NCBI GenBank assembly: GCA_001592805.2
Contig: CP051142.1
Coordinates: 806,001-870,000, forward strand
DNA length: 64,000 nucleotides
Direction of reading: 5' to 3'
From: Peltaster fructicola
Taxonomy: Eukaryota > Ascomycota > Dothideomycetes
A program made the position numbers and the translations under genes. This document shows, in pieces, positions 43,397-54,559 of this stretch; the first letter of the stretch is position 1, and each line of letters opens with the position of its first letter. The notes beneath the pieces are model-generated. The model saw only the letters and a program-made list of their open reading frames with translations. It was not told where the DNA came from and did not search any database.

Positions 43397-43746
43397 GCGG
43401 AACAATACCCAGGGTTTTCTGGCAACGACTGTATAGAATATGGGCAAAGCGGCATTCAATCGGTGTTCAGCAGCAGCATACAGCATAGCTGATCGTATAT
43501 ATGGCGAAGACTTCATGAACTTCATAAATGGAATGACATTGACACAAAGAGCTTTCATGTGCTTCAAGAGCAGTTGTTTGGTTTGCTATTAGCTAAAAGA
43601 GTGTGGTGAGGTCGAGAACATATAGCTCAGGACGTCGTACATAAGCCAGCGTCGTGCTGTAGCTTGTAAAGCAGAAGAGACAGTAGAGTTTCATCACAGT
43701 TCAAGGAGGTAGCCTTGTGGCCGCCGGCAGCTGCGAAGCATGCTGT
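43397..43746. other. Convergent 3' flanks of FIG1 and Argonaute
   Basis: 350 nt, no gene or repeat seen. Confidence 0.45.
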
Positions 43747-46617
43747 CTAGATGAACCATGGGACGAGGCGGATGCCGCCGTCATTTGGCATTGGGAGGTA
43801 AGGCTCAAATACTGGCTGTTGAGTGTTGGTCTGCTGGCCAGAGGAGTCATCTGTGTTGCTACCGTACTTTGGATCATGGCATATACCACGATTGGAGGCG
43901 AGATGTGCATAGTAGACTGCTGGGTGAATCGAAACCGGAGTGGTGGCACGCAGGTACTGATACGAGTGCTCGTAGAGGAGGGTGTAGATCTCGTCGTTGC
44001 TCATGCCAGCATCATTTCGAATAACCTGATAGTGCACTGGGCGAGCAGTGCCCTTGATGGCAGCATGAGCGCACAGGTAGAAGTCGTTCTCAAATGGATG
44101 AGTGGCGCCAGTCTCTACAAGAGTTCCTGGAAATGGGTTTCCATTGCGATCGCCGTTCTGTGGGAAGAAGCGGATGTGATGACGCTTGCCAGCGATGATC
44201 ACAACATATTGGATCTTGGTGCTTGGAGCAACGCCGTCGAAGATAGACTTGATGTAGCGAACCTCCTGCTCGAGGACAGAATTAAACTGACCTTCACTGA
44301 CGCCATCGCGAATGTAGATGACACGTTGTGGCATTCGACCGGCGTTGACGTTGGAACACCAGTGCTGAAGCATCGGAGTCAGATGCTTCTTGATGTTTGC
44401 CTCTGTGATCATCTCCTGACGATAGCCGTTGCTCTCGACTGCCGCAGCGTACTGGACGCCAAGCTGGTCCATGGCGACAGTCATAGCTGCACATGACGAA
44501 GCCTGTGAACCTGGCGCAGCATGAGAGACGTCTGCACCGATGATGACCGTTGGTACAGAGAAAAGACCTGATGAGCCACCAGACTTTGGTCCGACTGCAC
44601 GACAAGTTGTCCCTCCGAGCTTGGCATTGAACTTCATCAACACATTGCTGAGATACTGGGGAGCAGCCTTCTGTGCATGAGAGTACTGGACACACTGGCT
44701 CACTGCCCCGAATCTGCAGTCCATTGAGCGCTTGATGCGGTTGTAGACATCAGCGCTCTTGTCTGGCAGGATGAACATGATCATCTGTGGACGAGCTTGG
44801 AACTGTCCACCGATGGTATTCCAGGCTGTAGTGACCCACGCAGGGACATCTGTTCCAGTGGACAGCAGCATAGGTGGCTGTTTTGTCTCAACCTTGCCAC
44901 CGTGGGCAATGTAGGCATTGACAAAAGCCTTGATGAAGTTCTCAATGACGCTCTTGTCAGGCTTGCCACCACGAGAGCCCGAGATGACCATGACACCCCA
45001 GGACTTGAGTGGAGCTGTGTTCGAAGTCAAGAACTTCTTCCCTTTGAGATCCCAGCGACCAGAAGTGCCAGGATTTGCGGTACCGCCAGCTCCAAAGACG
45101 ACCTTAGGAGCCGGTAGAACGCGAGCCGGTACGACAGTGCGGCTAGTCGAGACCTTCAAACCAAAGGCATTGAGAACTGGGTCGGCAGCCCAGTTTAGTG
45201 TTCGTAGACCAGCCTCGACTGCGGCCCAACGCTCGCTTGGAGGAGTGACAGCAAACTTGATCATGTTGGCAGTCTGCTTCTCGTCGAGCTTGTAGCGAGA
45301 GACCTGGTTTGGCTTCATCTTGACCATCTCGATGGGCATGTAGCTGCCCTTTGGAGTCTTGATGAGAGGGAGATCTGGGTAGTTGATTCGCTTGCTGTAT
45401 TGCTGCTGGAAGTAGTTGAATACAGAGACCTGCTTCTTGTCTTGCAGGACGAACTTGACGTTCTTGGCACCACGAAAGTCGAACTTGTCGATGACATACT
45501 CATCTTCCTCGCCCTTACGGTGGGTTGCAATGACACGCTTCTTTTTCAAGCGCTTGATGTCATGACTAATGCGACCTTCAGGACCTTGCTGACGACAGAG
45601 GCGCTCGAGGTCGTTGGGATCGCGGCAGTTGGTCATCGCAAGGATGATGTTGATAAGTGGAAGACTCTGGAAGAATATACCGTTGGCAACGTCGACATTG
45701 ATGGAAAGGACAGGGCCCTGTGGACCAAGGACTGGACGCATCGACTGATATGCACCCTTCACAGCATGTAAGCCGCCACCGAGCTCGACTGCGCCGCCAG
45801 TGCGAGGGAAGAATGCACGCTTCACAGCCTGTAGGCGACTGGCTGGGTGCTCACGAAGAATGTGGTCGAGACAGTTGATTGCTTCGAGGCATTTGACGTC
45901 AAAGCTGGTGCGACCCTCGAGCCAGGCCTTGAGAACATCGAACTTGATCTTCGTAGACTGACGGATGACAACGCGGAATATGTTGTTCTTGCCTGGCTTA
46001 GGAGTACGTCCATGCTCGCGGTCAAGGTCCACGGTTGTGCGAATCTCTTTCTCGATCGGCTTCAGACCCCAAGCAAGTCGATCACCATCGAAGATGACTT
46101 GGCCGATAGCATCCTTGACTGGCTTCGACTTCCATACATTCTCAATGACTCCACGCTTCTCACTGCCATTGCCGATCTGAATGTCGTACTGGTAGACTGA
46201 TACGCTTGGGTATGCAGTTACGTTGAAGGTGTTCAGGCCAATCTTCGTTTCTTGACCGAGCTTGCTGAGGCTCTTTGGACGACTTGGCAAGTGTTCAACG
46301 CTCAGGCCTTGAACGATTGACCAGTCATTAGAACCAAGGTCGATGTTCTTGTTGCGGAACGTGAGACCACGAGATCCTGTAGTGGTTTGTGGTGGCGATT
46401 TCTCGCCCTCGGGAGACTTTGGCGACTTGCTTTCAGGAGACTTGGCTGGTGGCGAGTTTGGACCATCCAAACGAGAGATGCTGTTGTTACTCTTGGTAGA
46501 ACGTGGTGCTGAAGAGTCCTTGCCCGACGATGAGCTGCTAGCATGACTAGTGTTACCCTGACTAGACTTGCTCGAGTGCTGGTGCTTGGAGACTTTCTTC
46601 TTGGCTTGACCACCCAT
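43747..46617 (-). CDS. Argonaute (QDE-2-like), slicer residues present
   Basis: Small-RNA-guided effector of RNA silencing. Intronless, 956 residues from MGGQAKKKVSKHQHSSKSSQ. An in-frame ATG 54 codons earlier gives an unlikely leader. A Ser/Pro/Lys-rich N-terminus (to about 80) is followed by the N domain, linker, PAZ (about 365-500) and Mid/PIWI. PIWI catalytic residues appear conserved: IIGADVSHAA, the Glu finger in VESNGYRQEMI, YIRDGVSEGQF, and the His in ARPVHYQVIRND, giving a DEDH set. The end LVPWFI lacks the usual aromatic-phenylalanine variant but is close. The protein is probably cleavage-competent. No Dicer or RdRP gene lies in the window. Confidence 0.95.
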   Translation of the reverse strand: MGGQAKKKVSKHQHSSKSSQGNTSHASSSSSGKDSSAPRSTKSNNSISRLDGPNSPPAKSPESKSPKSPEGEKSPPQTTTGSRGLTFRNKNIDLGSNDWSIVQGLSVEHLPSRPKSLSKLGQETKIGLNTFNVTAYPSVSVYQYDIQIGNGSEKRGVIENVWKSKPVKDAIGQVIFDGDRLAWGLKPIEKEIRTTVDLDREHGRTPKPGKNNIFRVVIRQSTKIKFDVLKAWLEGRTSFDVKCLEAINCLDHILREHPASRLQAVKRAFFPRTGGAVELGGGLHAVKGAYQSMRPVLGPQGPVLSINVDVANGIFFQSLPLINIILAMTNCRDPNDLERLCRQQGPEGRISHDIKRLKKKRVIATHRKGEEDEYVIDKFDFRGAKNVKFVLQDKKQVSVFNYFQQQYSKRINYPDLPLIKTPKGSYMPIEMVKMKPNQVSRYKLDEKQTANMIKFAVTPPSERWAAVEAGLRTLNWAADPVLNAFGLKVSTSRTVVPARVLPAPKVVFGAGGTANPGTSGRWDLKGKKFLTSNTAPLKSWGVMVISGSRGGKPDKSVIENFIKAFVNAYIAHGGKVETKQPPMLLSTGTDVPAWVTTAWNTIGGQFQARPQMIMFILPDKSADVYNRIKRSMDCRFGAVSQCVQYSHAQKAAPQYLSNVLMKFNAKLGGTTCRAVGPKSGGSSGLFSVPTVIIGADVSHAAPGSQASSCAAMTVAMDQLGVQYAAAVESNGYRQEMITEANIKKHLTPMLQHWCSNVNAGRMPQRVIYIRDGVSEGQFNSVLEQEVRYIKSIFDGVAPSTKIQYVVIIAGKRHHIRFFPQNGDRNGNPFPGTLVETGATHPFENDFYLCAHAAIKGTARPVHYQVIRNDAGMSNDEIYTLLYEHSYQYLRATTPVSIHPAVYYAHLASNRGICHDPKYGSNTDDSSGQQTNTQQPVFEPYLPMPNDGGIRLVPWFI

Positions 46618-47258
46618 GTTGGCGTGAAAAGGCCTCGGAGAGTGAACGGAGTATGTGATGTGTAGCAACGAAGCCTGGCTGAATGATCGGAGACTGTTTG
46701 ATGGTGTGAGTTGTTGTCGTAACGAGCTTGGTGTAGTGAGGTGGTGAAGAGAGGAAGGGAGTAGGAGGCAAAGAAGCAAATAGATATAGCCTCACGAGGA
46801 TCGATCTAGCTTGTGAAAGACGTGCTTGGGATCTCGGTTTGCTGCTGACAGTGCTCACTGGCTGCTGAAACTGTGACTTATGACGTTCGTGATCCCTTGT
46901 GAGTGTCACGCAGAGTGCTGTGTGTCCCAAAATATGTAGCGATGTGATTGGGAAAGCCGAGTGGCCCGTACCTTGTGAATATTTGCTGCTTGTTGCAGAC
47001 TCAATGGCACCGTAGATGTAGTGAGAGGTGGCTGTGACCAGTCTTGTGACAAAAGATGGATGGTGAGGGTGGGAGGAAGTGAGCGAGAAGGCGTGTTTAC
47101 CATATATCAAAGCGTGCAAGAAATGACGTGTTGTTAGGTGGCTGCGTTGAGGACACTCATGTGGAAGGTGCGCCCAGATGTTGACATCGTCCCGGCAGCG
47201 GGTGAAGGTAGCGATTGTTGGAGCGACTCTACTACTTCCACCAGCACAGCGCGCCTAC
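46618..47258. other. Argonaute 5' region, pyrimidine-rich in the sense strand
   Basis: 641 nt between the Argonaute ATG and the NmrA stop. In the Argonaute sense orientation it is rich in TC and CA tracts, typical of a fungal promoter and 5' leader. The frame seen here is open but has only low-complexity Ser/Thr/His content, so I do not call it coding. Confidence 0.45.
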
Positions 47259-48254
47259 CTATTTCAGCATCCTCTTTGCCGTCGTCTCGAAGTCTTCAGC
47301 TGCCCTGCCTAGGAGTCGTTCGAGCTCACTAGTAACGACCGCAGTCTCACCGTCTCGAACAGCTTGGAACACAGTCGTCCACTGACTTGCTGCATCGCCA
47401 GGGCCATGAGAACCAAGAGCATTCACAACCTTGGAACTCTTGGCGTATTGGTCGAACGATCCTTGCTTGATAGCAACCTCCCTGCCTGCTGTGCGGGCGA
47501 GCACATCAACAGTTTCGCTCAGAGTCCAAGCCCTTGATCCGCTCAGCAGGACAACGGAATTGACGTATTTCGCAGGTTTATGGTCCATAAACTCCTGTGC
47601 CAGTCTTGCACTGGCTTCTCCTAGATCATCGATAGCAACCCAGGCGATACCAGGAGCTCCACCATCGTGCGGCAGTACAACCTCGTCGTCTTTCTTTGGA
47701 TCGAAGAAGCCTGTGTACATTGGCCAGGTCTCCGAGTAGATACCCTCTCGTATGGCGGTGAAGGTCAAAGAGCCGTGGCTTGACACCAACTCACGCAGCC
47801 AGGCTTCGGTGCGCAGATGAGCTTGCATGACATGAGCCGCTGATGTCGTACCGTCCGAGCCTGCGAAGCCCAAGGAGGTGTAGAAGACATGCTCAAGATT
47901 AGGATTGCTCTCGACCGCAGCAGTGATTGCTGCTTTGTGGGACTGTGCTTGTCAGCTCCGCAGAAGCGACTGTTTGAGCTCTGTACTCACCTCAAAGCGA
48001 TGCTCTATCTCGATGGAAGGATAGGAGACCAGAAAAAGGTATGACACTCCAAGAAAAGCATCCTTGAGAGACTGCGGCTGGTCGTAGTCCGCTTGTCTCG
48101 TCTCCACGCCAGCATCGAGCAACGTCTTGGGAATCTTGTTAGGACTCCGGGACACTAAGACCATCTGCTCTGGCGACACATGCTTGGCAAGATGTGTGTA
48201 GATGCTGGTACCAAGAGATCCAGCAGCTGGGAAAAGAGCGATCTTCTTCGCCAT
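47259..48254 (-). CDS. NmrA-like NAD(P)-binding protein
   Basis: Atypical short-chain dehydrogenase of the NmrA family (redox sensors or quinone/isoflavone reductase-like). One intron (47943-47990) gives 315 residues. The N-terminal dinucleotide loop is MAKKIALFPAAGSLGTSIYT (a GxxGxxG variant with Ala-Ala-Gly), followed by VLVSRSPNKIPKTLLDAGVE and ADYDQPQSLKDAFLGVSYLF, the typical NmrA second and third strands. The catalytic Tyr is not in a YxxxK motif; HVFYTSLGFAG occupies that region. Substrate is unknown and no cluster surrounds it. Confidence 0.88.
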
Positions 48255-48666
48255 TGTGGTTGCTTCTTGTGGAATCACTCAGGACGACCTGTGGAGTTAT
48301 CCTTTATAGCACTTCCTTGTGCTTAGAAATCGACTCGCTTGGCGACAACGATCGACAGTGGACGCTGCCCTGCTTACTGCATGCTTCCGATAAGCAGGAG
48401 ATGGCATCGCCGGTAGCATTATATTGACGGATGTTGATGAATGGGAGTAGCATGCTCGTGAATGATGTCAACTCATCTTGGGCTTCAGCCGCAACGCGAC
48501 AAGGCATGCTCGTATGCATTTCACGGCAGTAATCAATGGAAGCGGACTGCAACGCATATCCCTTGATGCCTCAACGGGACCTGACTGCAATGACGCGAAA
48601 GGCGCTTCTCATGGTCTGCTATACATTGTGTCATCATTCTATGTTGTCTTAATGCTTCTACTATGT
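48255..48666. other. NmrA gene promoter and mtIF2 3' flank
   Basis: 412 nt with no gene recognised. Confidence 0.45.
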
Positions 48667-51600
48667 CTACAATGTCCGCTTCTCGCTGATTTCCTGGTAG
48701 GTCTGGACGAGATCACCGATCTCAAAGCCTTCCCATCCCTCAAAGGCGAGACCACACTCGGATCCCTTTCGCATCTCCTGTACATCCTTCTTCACATTCT
48801 TCAAGGAAGAGAGGGAGCCGTCGTATACCTTGACCATATTCCTCATCACACGGACACGGCTGGACTTTGCAACAACACCATTCCTGACTTTGCAGCCGGC
48901 GATCTTCACCTTTTTGCGACCTCCAATGCCAATTTCGAAAGGCATGCTGATCTCTGCTTCGCCCAAGACCTTCTGTGTAATGATGGGAGGAAGTTTGTCC
49001 GAGAAGATCTCCTTGACCTCGTCAAGCACTCGGTAGATGATGTTGTGCTCCATCACACGGACATCACGAGCGCTTGCTTCGGCCTTCATGCCTTGGTCGG
49101 AGGGTAGGTTGAACGCTATGATCACACCATTGGCTACTGATGCAAGCTCAATATCGTTCTCGTTGATCTGGCCGACTGAGGAGTACAGTACCTGAGGTGT
49201 GATCAAAGGCGAGGAGACACCCATGATGTATGCCTCGATGGCTTCTGCTGAACCAGAGACATCAGCCTTGATGACGAATGGCACCTTGATAGGTCCTGAC
49301 TGCTTTTCATCGGCTTCAGCAGCAGTAGAAGCTTCACCCTTCTCGGTATCCCGCTTCAATTGCTCCAGCATACGAGCGTCGTTGATGGCTTCGGTATCCT
49401 CAGCAAGCTTTTTCCTCTCGTCCAGCTCGATACGATACTCGACCACAGCAGTAGCCCTCTGCTCAGTCTCTGCTTGCAAGACTTCATCACCAGCAGCTGG
49501 CTGATCTCGCCAACCGTCGACCTCGACCGGTATACCAGGAGTGGCTTCCTGCACTTCTACTCCGTTGTCGTTGCGTAAGCTACGAACTCTTGTCCAGGTC
49601 TTTCCGGCCACAAGAATGCTGCCGATCTTCAGTGTACCACGCCTAACAAGAACTGTGGCAACACGACCGGCCGGTTTTGTGGTAGCCTCCAGAACCCAGC
49701 CTTCGACAACGCCATTCGTGTCCGCACGATGGTCTAGGATCTCGCTCTGTGTGACGATAGCTTCCTCAAGATCCTCCATGCCCTTGCCTGTCTTGCCTGA
49801 TACTTCTATGACCTGTGTATCACCACCGTAGTCTTCGATTTCGACACCATGTCGACCAAGGTCGCTCTTGACCCGTTGCACATCGGCTTCTGGCTTGTCG
49901 ACCTTGTTGATAGCCACAATGATCGGCACGTTAGCCGCTCGAGCATGCTTGAGGGCTTCAAGAGTTTGTGGTTTGACTGAGTCGTCTGCGGCAACCACGA
50001 GGACAACGATATCTGTTACGTTAGCACCACGCTGTCTCATTGCGAGGAAAGCTGCGTGGCCAGGCGTGTCCAGGAATGTGATAGTGCGTCCCGTAGCTTC
50101 GAGGGCGACGCTAAATGCTCCAATGTGTTGTGTGATACCACCAGCTTCACCAGCAGCGACACTGGCGTTGCGCAAGTAGTCGAGAATGGTCGTCTTACCG
50201 TGATCGACGTGTCCCATGATGGTTACCACAGGTGGGCGAGCAGGCAGATATTCTAAATCCGCACCTTCAGGTATAGGTTGTGCTTGCATGTCCCTGGCTG
50301 CTTCGCTTTCCGCTTCATTCGCAAGCAATGGATCGAAGCCGTACTCCATCGCGATCATTGCGCTTGTCTCAGAGTTGAGAATCTTGCCCGGGAACACATC
50401 GTCATAGCCGAGCTGCTCAAGTTTGCCGATGAAGTCGTCGTAGTGCACATTTAACGCTTGTGCAAGGTTCGATACGGAGATGTAGTCAGGCAGATTGATC
50501 GCCTTGGCCGCATCACTATTGCGAGCTGCAGCTTCACGTTCTCTCCTTGCTTTGTCTCGTTTGGCTTGCTTTTCAGCCTTCCGTGCTTCCCTTGCTGCGA
50601 GGACTGCTGTATCGATCTCTTCCTCATCGTCTCGTTCGTAGTAGTCGTCTTCGTCTTCGTAACTGCGACGTCGAGAAGCCCGCTCTTGCCTCACAGGTGC
50701 GTTGGAGAAGCGAGACGATCTAAGCATACGTTGTTTGGCTTCTTCGAAGGCCGACAATCGATCCTGCTCCGGCACCTCAGATTCGTCGTCACGAGCACTA
50801 AAGAACCGTTCAGCTCGCATTCGCGTGCTCCTTTGGCTAGATTCCAAGTCATCGTCTCGAGTCTCCATAGATGGGACATTCGGGGTATAGGTGCTCATAG
50901 CCTCTGCTGCGGGAGGTTGCATCTGTTGATCGCGATAGTCATGCTGAGGCACACGTTGAGCCGGCCGACTCTGACTGTAGGTCAGCTCATCTTCCCTTCG
51001 TACAAGCCTACTGTTCGAGGGATTTGGTTGTGGGTTGTGAATCTCCTGTGCAGAGCTATTCCCGGCTATGACCATACGACGAAGAGGACTATCTGAGCCA
51101 CGCGATGTCTCATATCGGACGATGGAACCGGACTGCGGCTTAGCAATTGTCGGACAGGCTCGTGCGAGATGACCTCGCTCACCGCAGAGCCCACAGCGCT
51201 GTTTGAGGAATCTCGAAGACTCTCCTTCTGCATCGGTCTGTGAAGGATTGGCTAAAGGCCGGCGGTGCAAATTCTTGAGGTCTCGAGCGGAACGATACTG
51301 CTCAAAGATCTGGTCGATGTCTACGCTCTTTTGTTGTTGTTGTTGTGGTGGTGATTCGTCGACCGTTGGTGTTGCCGTCATACCCAAAGCTGAACCGGCT
51401 TCATCAAGTTTCTGGAAATGAGGCCAATGATCTCTAGGTCGTGATGGAGCTGTTGTCTGGGAATGCTGAGGATCAAGGACTCTTGCTCGATATCCGGTCC
51501 TGGTTAAGCTGATCGGCGGTGAGGCTTGTGGCTTTCCAGTCCTCTCCTCCGAAGAGGCGGGAAGGCTAGGCGCATCGATTGGCATCCTCGAGTGTTCCGG

Positions 51601-52693
51601 TGGCTGATACGAAGCTGGTGGTGGTTGATATGGCTTGTCATCGCTTCCAAAGTCTATGCCGAACGATGGCTCTGCATCAAGCTGAGAGGTAGCGTTGGGC
51701 TGTAAACTCTGATTAGATTTGAATCGATAGGGCGTATTACTCGTCTTCGAGTCGTTCGGTGAGGCAATTGTGCTGTTCGCAACATTCTCCTGGCTGTCAC
51801 CTGTTGCATCGTCTGGATTGTGCCGCGAATGCTCAGCTTCTGTACCATCCGCATGCTGTGTACCATGATCGATCTGGTCTGGGAGGATTTGCACATCACT
51901 GTGGGTCGTCTCACTCTGGTGCTTCTCATGTCCATTGGCGACTGGTGCGATTGACTGCTTGGAGTCTTGACTGCGCTGAAGCGTGCGCACGAAGGGCCCA
52001 AAGCCGGGTAGCATTCCATCCGGTGTCGGCTCTGACGTCGCATCTTTCGTACCATATTCAACAGCACCAAGCTGTCTGTGTCCAGAACCCCATCCGAGCT
52101 CTGAGCTTTGCGAGCTTGCCTGGTCTTGGCCTCTCGACAGAAAGCTTGGCATAGACTTCTTCTTGACTGGCTCGGGTCGCTTTTCTGTCTTCTTAAGCGT
52201 CCTTGCAGCTTGGCGATTGTGTTCTGGAGCGGGCTCTTTGGTTATACGAAGTTGTCTTGCCGAAGGCTGTCCCTGAGCGCCCAATCCGCGTCTTGCCATC
52301 TTCATACCTCCTCGAGGTCCTGCGTTTTGGGCTTGTGTGGTGTTGTCGCTTGTCTGGACTTTGCGCAGGGACACCTGTACTGGGCTGTCTTTTGTCCTGG
52401 ATATGGATCGTTGCTCCCACTCTTGCTGCTCTGATCTAGGCACATCGGAACCACCTCCACCTACACTAGGGGCGCTCACATCGATCCTTCTTATTCGAGC
52501 GGGCGACTGCGATTGTGCCTGGCGATATGTTGCAAAGGAAGCACGCGAGTTGGTTGGGATTGCTTGGCCGGCGAGCCTACATGCACAGAATATGCATACA
52601 TCTTGCGACGGTGTCTGAGCCTAGTTAGCAAACACATTGCTCGGTCAACCAGAATTGTTGAGAACTAACTCGTGGCACGCCCCGACGTCGCAT
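48667..52693 (-). CDS. IFM1: Mitochondrial translation initiation factor IF-2 with a zinc knuckle
   Basis: GTPase that places initiator tRNA on the mitochondrial ribosome. A 24-nt first exon (MRRRGVPR) and a 49-nt intron (52621-52669) restore an ATG and a presequence-like start continuing [12 protein letters not shown] and [20 protein letters not shown]; total 1325 residues. About 600 disordered residues follow, including a CCHC zinc knuckle [14 protein letters not shown] (CX2CX4HX4C) near residue 480. An acidic/basic helix ([20 protein letters not shown]) precedes the IF2 N domain. The G domain has G1 [11 protein letters not shown]2 [11 protein letters not shown]3 DTPGH and G4 NKVD, followed by domains II-IV. 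Bacterial-type IF-2 with such a long N-terminus is usual in filamentous fungi; the knuckle suggests RNA contact. Confidence 0.93.
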
Positions 52694-53317
52694 GCTTCAA
52701 TGTTGATGGGTCCGAGACGACCTTTCAAATTTCCCATGTTAGAATGAGGTCTCGGGGATGCCCGCTTACTAATCCCGCATAGATTGATTGTGAATGCATG
52801 TAGCTCCCACTCTGTCCTTTCGAGGCGAATGACATTGCATCATCACTGGCTCCAGGCGCCACACGTGTATCACAAAAGATGATGGGCTCCATCGCGTCGT
52901 AGACTAATGCGTTGTATTGCTTATCTCTGCATGGAGAGCTTGGCTGCTCCTGGCTGCAGCGTCTGGCCAAGCAGATAACAAAGCAGTGCCCAGTATCTCT
53001 AACATTCTTCCGTAACGTTATGGCCCGGCGCATTCTATATTTCCCTTCTATATGTTTCAATGTATCAGCACTGTTGTGAGCATTGACTCTAACCAGTGCC
53101 TGAGAGGAGGCTGATGGAGCCGCACTAGCACCAGACGTCATGCATAATGACGAGTGCACATTGTGCCTCATCTTTTCGACTCAGATCTCAGTTCGTGGTC
53201 GCAGCATCAGCAACGGCTATCCAGCGCATCAAGGCACCGGTGTCAAACAAAGATCGTTCCTTGTGATCGAACCCTTTGAGAGTGTACCTTTACCGCTGGT
53301 CCAACAACTGCACCAGC
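52694..53317. other. Divergent promoter region of mtIF2 and the DUF1275 gene
   Basis: 624 nt between ATGs. A 148-codon minus-strand frame at 52725-53171 lacks domain-like sequence and I do not call it. Confidence 0.4.
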
Positions 53318-54202
53318 ATGTCTAGCTATAACACAGGTCAGACGAACGGCAGCCATGTCACGAACGGGGGAAGAGATGATGGCGAGACCACAGCATTGTT
53401 GAAAAAGCCCCAAGGCCATGCAATCACCGACAGACTAGGCAAGCATCTCACAGCCAAGCTCGACAGATCGTGGGCGGACCTGATCTTACTTCTCTGCTAT
53501 GTGGTTACCGGTCTTCTGGACAGTAGCGCCGTCTTCATCTATGGCTGCTTCGTGAGCATGCAGACTGGTATGTTGACATGTATAGACCGTCACTCGCAAC
53601 TAATTCGCCCAGGAAACACAATCTACCTAGGCCTAGGACTCATCGAGCCTGATGCATCAGATCGGTGGATAAAGTCTGGTATCTCGATAGTAGCCTTCTG
53701 CTTCGGCAGCTTCTGTTTCAGTCGACTCCATCAGACCTTCGAGCCGACGAAGAGATGGGTGTTGATGGCATCCTACACCTTGCAGATGCTGCTCATCGCA
53801 GGCGCAGCATTGATCACGACATTCGGTCCTGAGATCAGCAAGGAGAGTCCTGTCACAGCTTGGGTCGCAGTGCCGCTGGTCATGATCGCCATACAGTCTG
53901 CGGGACAGACAGTGACGAGCAGAGCGCTGCAATACAATGGTACCACCAGCGTCGTCCTGACTTCTAGCTACACGGACCTCTTTTCAGACCCCAAGCTGTT
54001 CACGAGCAGCTTGAGAGATAACCCGGAACGCAATAGACGACTTGTTGCTCCGTTCTTGCTGCTGGCGGGCGCCCTGATGGGAGGACTGTTCGAGCACGAC
54101 AATGTGGGTCTTGCTGGTGCACTATGGATCGCTACGAGCATCAAGGCTCTGATTGTCATCATTTGGTTCTTCTGGAAGGCTGATCCCAAACCTGAGGAGT
54201 AA
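53318..54202 (+). CDS. DUF1275 (YoaK-type) membrane protein
   Basis: Multi-pass membrane protein of the DUF1275 family, found in bacteria and filamentous fungi; function unknown. One intron (53568-53612) joins SMQTG to NTIYLGLGL and gives 279 residues. The start at 53318 (MSSYNTGQTNG) is the first ATG giving a normal cytosolic N-terminus. The family motif GLLDSSAVFIYGCFVSMQTG spans TM1-2, and six hydrophobic segments are visible (around 58-75, 120-138, 151-170, 178-195, 232-250, 253-275). The motif ALQYNGTTSVVLTSSYTDLF before the last pair is also typical. No neighbour suggests a substrate. Confidence 0.88.
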   Translation: MSSYNTGQTNGSHVTNGGRDDGETTALLKKPQGHAITDRLGKHLTAKLDRSWADLILLLCYVVTGLLDSSAVFIYGCFVSMQTGMLTCIDRHSQLIRPGNTIYLGLGLIEPDASDRWIKSGISIVAFCFGSFCFSRLHQTFEPTKRWVLMASYTLQMLLIAGAALITTFGPEISKESPVTAWVAVPLVMIAIQSAGQTVTSRALQYNGTTSVVLTSSYTDLFSDPKLFTSSLRDNPERNRRLVAPFLLLAGALMGGLFEHDNVGLAGALWIATSIKALIVIIWFFWKADPKPEE

Positions 54203-54559
54203 GAGTCGGCGGGCTCCTTTTAGACCTTGTAGAATAACCATGAAAGGCTGTGCAATTCAACAAGCTTGGACTCTCCTGGACTGTAATGTCTCGACAGGCA
54301 GTCAGTCGCGAAGACCAGCATGACCATATCAAACACTGGTCAATGTTATGGCCGTTATGTGCTCGCTGTGGGACTGGCAGCAACCTCATCGAGATCGCCA
54401 CATTGCCCATTAATGTACACCTGGGGCATTCGTCTAAAGGTTTGAAACGCCTCGACGCTTCAACGCTGGAGAAGCACGGGACACACCACTAAGTTCGCCA
54501 GTATGATTGTCTATCGCAATGTTCATACGGATGTGTCTGCAGCATGGACTTCCCATCTA
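54203..54559. other. Convergent 3' flanks, nothing seen
   Basis: 357 nt between the ends of the DUF1275 and zinc transporter genes. Confidence 0.45.

Noticed and set aside
43717-44496. 259-codon plus-strand frame over the Argonaute PIWI domain
   Set aside because: Antisense to a conserved domain, so the open frame reflects codon bias.
46562-47119. 185-codon minus-strand frame over the Argonaute leader
   Set aside because: Ser/Thr/His-rich low-complexity translation of a pyrimidine-rich leader; it overlaps the Argonaute start in another frame.
52725-53171. 148-codon minus-strand frame in the mtIF2/DUF1275 spacer
   Set aside because: No domain, signal or splice context; expected by chance in a spacer with balanced base content.
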